This document shows positions 62,070 through 64,000 of a DNA stretch of 64,000 nucleotides, piece after piece. Source of the DNA: an uncultured Porphyromonadaceae bacterium (GTDB lineage Bacteria > Bacteroidota > Bacteroidia > Bacteroidales > Muribaculaceae); the NCBI GenBank assembly GCA_937892215.1, contig CALAVE010000026.1:3246-67245 (forward strand). The letters are read 5' to 3'. The notes beneath the pieces are model-generated. The model ran no database searches. It was not told the origin of the DNA and saw only the letters and a list, made by a program, of their open reading frames with translations. Position 1 is the first letter of the stretch, and the number at the start of each line of letters is the position of its first letter. The position numbers and the translations under genes were made by a program.

Positions 62070-63587
62070 ATGGGAAAGAAAGCATTACTTATGATACTGG
62101 ACGGATGGGGCATAGGCAACCATACGAAAAGTGACGTAATCTACAGCACACCGACACCGTACTGGGACAGTCTGCTGGCGAACTATCCTAACAGCCAGTT
62201 GCAGGCGAGCGGGGAGAACGTGGGACTGCCCGACGGCCAGATGGGCAACAGTGAGGTGGGGCACCTAAACATAGGCGGTGGCCGCGTGGTGTATCAGGAC
62301 CTGGTGAAGATTAACCGCGCCATAGCCGACGGTTCCATCAAGAAGAATCCGGAGATAGTGAGCGCATTCACTTACGCCAAGGAGACAGGCAAGGGAATCC
62401 ACTTTATGGGACTGACTTCGACCGGTGGGGTGCATAGTTCGCTTGACCACCTGTTCGCGCTGTGCGACATAGCGCAGGAATACGGGTTGAAAGACGTGTT
62501 TATCCACTGCTTCATGGACGGACGCGACACCGACCCTGAGAGCGGTAAGGGCTTTGTGGCCGACGTGGAGCGCCACTGCGCACAGAGCGCCGGGGTGGTG
62601 GCAACTGTAACAGGCCGCTATTACGCCATGGACCGCGACAAGCGCTGGGAACGCATCAAGCTGGCGTATGACCAGCTGGTGGACGGAGTGGGCAAGCAGA
62701 GCGACAACATGACGCAAGCCATCCAGGAATCGTATGACGAAGGCGTGACCGACGAGTTTATCAAGCCGATAGTGAACAGCACGGTGGATGGCCGAATCAA
62801 GGATGGTGACGTGGTGATATTCTTCAACTACCGTAATGACCGCGCGAAGGAGCTGACGGTGGTGCTGACCCAGGAAGACAAACCGGAGGAGGGAATGCGC
62901 ACCATCCCCGGTCTGCAGTACTACTGCATGACGCCGTACGACGCATCGTTCACCGGAGTACACGTGATTTTCAAGAAAGAGAACGTGCAAAACACGCTGG
63001 CCGAGTACCTTTCGGGCAAGGGTCTGAAGCAACTGCACATTGCTGAGACAGAGAAATATGCGCACGTTACGTTCTTCTTCAACGGAGGCCGTGAGCAGCC
63101 GTTCGACGGCGAGGACCGCATACTGGTGCCTTCGCCCAAGGTGGCGACGTATGATATGAAACCGGAGATGAGCGCGTACGAGGTGAAGGACAAACTGGTG
63201 GCAGCGATAGGAGAGCAGAAATATGACTTCATAGTGGTGAACTATGCCAATGGTGACATGGTGGGACACACAGGTGTATATGCCGCGATAGAGAAGGCAG
63301 TGACCGCGATAGACAACTGTGTGCGCGACACTGTGGAGGCTGCAAAGGCCGCAGACTATGAGGTGATAATCATAGCCGACCACGGAAACGCTGACTATGC
63401 GGTGAACGAGGACGGGTCGCCAAATACGGCTCACTCGCTGAATCCGGTGCCTTTTGTGTATGTAACCGGAAACACCGACGCCAAGGTGAAAGACGGGCGA
63501 CTTGCCGACGTGGCGCCATCGATACTGACGATAATGGGTCTGGAGCAACCTGCCGACATGACAGGCGAGACTCTGATTGAAAAATAA
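62070..63587 (+). CDS. gpmI: 2,3-bisphosphoglycerate-independent phosphoglycerate mutase
   Basis: A 505-residue manganese enzyme of glycolysis in the alkaline-phosphatase superfamily. [11 protein letters not shown] at residue 5 supplies the first metal Asp, [20 protein letters not shown] near 58 the phosphorylated Ser, [13 protein letters not shown] near 145 and [20 protein letters not shown] [18 protein letters not shown] near 178 the substrate sites. [12 protein letters not shown] near 392 and [14 protein letters not shown] near 432 hold further metal ligands. Length is standard. It is a single gene with a good promoter and terminator. Confidence 0.95.
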   Translation: MGKKALLMILDGWGIGNHTKSDVIYSTPTPYWDSLLANYPNSQLQASGENVGLPDGQMGNSEVGHLNIGGGRVVYQDLVKINRAIADGSIKKNPEIVSAFTYAKETGKGIHFMGLTSTGGVHSSLDHLFALCDIAQEYGLKDVFIHCFMDGRDTDPESGKGFVADVERHCAQSAGVVATVTGRYYAMDRDKRWERIKLAYDQLVDGVGKQSDNMTQAIQESYDEGVTDEFIKPIVNSTVDGRIKDGDVVIFFNYRNDRAKELTVVLTQEDKPEEGMRTIPGLQYYCMTPYDASFTGVHVIFKKENVQNTLAEYLSGKGLKQLHIAETEKYAHVTFFFNGGREQPFDGEDRILVPSPKVATYDMKPEMSAYEVKDKLVAAIGEQKYDFIVVNYANGDMVGHTGVYAAIEKAVTAIDNCVRDTVEAAKAADYEVIIIADHGNADYAVNEDGSPNTAHSLNPVPFVYVTGNTDAKVKDGRLADVAPSILTIMGLEQPADMTGETLIEK

Positions 63588-63611
63588 CGAGAGAAAACGT
63601 TAATGATGATG

Positions 63612-63648
63612 TGTGGGACAGGCGAGGTGCTTGTCCCACATTTTCGTT
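63612..63648 (+). terminator. Rho-independent terminator of gpmI
   Basis: A 12-base stem: TGTGGGACA (63612-63620) plus three further bases pairs with the complementary arm ending TGTCCCACA (63632-63640). The loop is GAGGT and the T-rich tract TTTTCGTT follows. It is the apparent insertion point of the intron that follows. Confidence 0.85.
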
Positions 63649-63649
63649 T

Positions 63650-64000
63650 GTATGACGGGCATGTTATACATCTGTGGTGAAAGTCCACACGGGGCGTAGT
63701 CACTGACGAACCCTATAGCGACTTGCAAGTATCAAGTGGCGACACTTGGGAGAGAAGAAGCAATTGCGAAATCGTGGCTTGACGAACAGAAACCAGATAC
63801 TAAGGCGTATCAAGCGGACAAGTTGGCCAAAGGCAACGAAGTTCCCAAAGGTGACCGTAACCTTGATGCGTAAATCTGGCGAGTAAACGATGAAAGATGT
63901 ATGGCTTATCCCGTGAGGTCTCGGCAACGGAGCAATCCGCAGTACCAACGAATGCCGAGAAGTCAGCAGAGGCCGAAGTAGTCGACTTCGTGCAAGTCAG
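63650..64000 (+). mobile_element. 5' end of a probable group IIC intron (cut by the window edge)
   Basis: Directly after the gpmI terminator begins a structured, non-coding stretch starting GTATGACGGGCATG, similar to the 5' ends of bacterial group IIC introns (GUGYG, then a GGCAUG-like segment). It continues with the domain-I-like elements GAAAGTCC, GTGGCGACAC and GAATGCCGAGAAGTCAGCAG, the last typical of the stretch before a group II intron reverse transcriptase. Group IIC introns characteristically insert just after intrinsic terminators, as here. Domains IV-VI and most of the enzyme gene are beyond the window. Confidence 0.75.
63897..64000 (+). CDS. Start of a possible intron-encoded protein (partial)
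   Basis: From ATG 63897 a reading frame (MYGLSREVSATEQSAVPTNA) stays open for 34 codons to the window end. In group II introns the reverse-transcriptase/maturase gene commonly begins in this part of the intron, after the AGTCAGCAG segment. Too little is present to see reverse-transcriptase motifs, and the real start may lie further on. Confidence 0.4.
   Translation, partial: MYGLSREVSATEQSAVPTNAEKSAEAEVVDFVQV

Noticed and set aside
62265..63548. Long antisense reading frame (427 codons) opposite gpmI
   Set aside because: Shadow frame of phosphoglycerate mutase; codon use and composition are not coding-like.
63700..63948. 82-codon minus-strand frame at the window end
   Set aside because: It is antisense to the structured 5' part of the group II intron.

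Overview
The window reads as chromosome of a Bacteroidales bacterium, most likely Muribaculaceae (family-level placement is inference). Seen directly: at least fifteen promoters of the Bacteroidota type (TTG or TTTG at -33, about 20 bases, TAnnTTTG at -7). Also present are gldH next to ricT, a TamL lipoprotein, RNase Y, MlaF/MlaE, a folP-cdaA pair, GH29 and GH78 glycosidases and a NamZ-MurT-MurK-MurQ cluster. Most of the window is ordinary core genome with short gaps. No rRNA, tRNA or CRISPR array was found.

Layout. 0.1-16.5 kb: a twelve-gene plus-strand run, with one recognisable promoter at its head, for recovery of cell-wall sugars. It contains a secreted amidase, a two-domain glycosyltransferase, a GalT-like DUF4922 protein, a SpoIID-like protein, AmpG, the exo-muramidase NamZ, a D-lactate-dehydrogenase-type FAD/Fe-S enzyme, the MurT-MurK-MurQ trio and an SGNH esterase. 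A small secreted protein follows. 16.6-21.7 kb (minus): an AspT/YidE transporter, a HAD phosphatase and TamL. 22-27.4 kb (plus): a coiled-coil protein, ZapA, a candidate 6S-like RNA, RNase Y, RicT, GldH, a TRIC-type channel and GtrA. 27.4-30.7 kb: repeat-rich accessory DNA around a Tsx-like DUF5020 porin, an ORF6N/PLD-like protein and a lipoprotein, ending in the debris of a second DUF5020 gene. 30.7-35.5 kb (minus): GH78 and an LTA-synthase-like protein. 35.5-39.7 kb: a defence-like block with an EcoRI-family methyltransferase, a DUF262-HNH nuclease and a DUF234 ATPase, each unit preceded by a strong inverted repeat. 39.8-44 kb (minus): an AddB-like nuclease and holB. 44-47.5 kb (plus): fructose-bisphosphate aldolase, GH29 and VanZ. 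47.5-50.4 kb (minus): hemerythrin, a LuxR regulator with a degenerate receiver, MlaE and MlaF. 50.5-60.1 kb (plus): a 48-residue FeoB-associated protein, udk, lptB, two tandem NSS transporters, folP, cdaA, DUF3109, a BRO-Fic fusion and rplS. 60.2-61.9 kb (minus): an aldo/keto reductase and an ECF S component. 62-63.6 kb: gpmI, then the 5' end of a probable group IIC intron cut by the window edge.

How it works together: the first operon forms a near-complete route. Peptidoglycan is trimmed outside the cytoplasm by the amidase and NamZ. Muropeptides and MurNAc enter through AmpG and MurT. MurK and MurQ yield GlcNAc-6-P plus D-lactate, and the Fe-S flavoenzyme can oxidise that D-lactate to pyruvate. 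The DUF4922 protein, the glycosyltransferase and the leaderless SpoIID protein are the unexplained members and the best candidates for new biochemistry. The methyltransferase/DUF262-HNH pair is the best candidate for an undescribed defence cassette.
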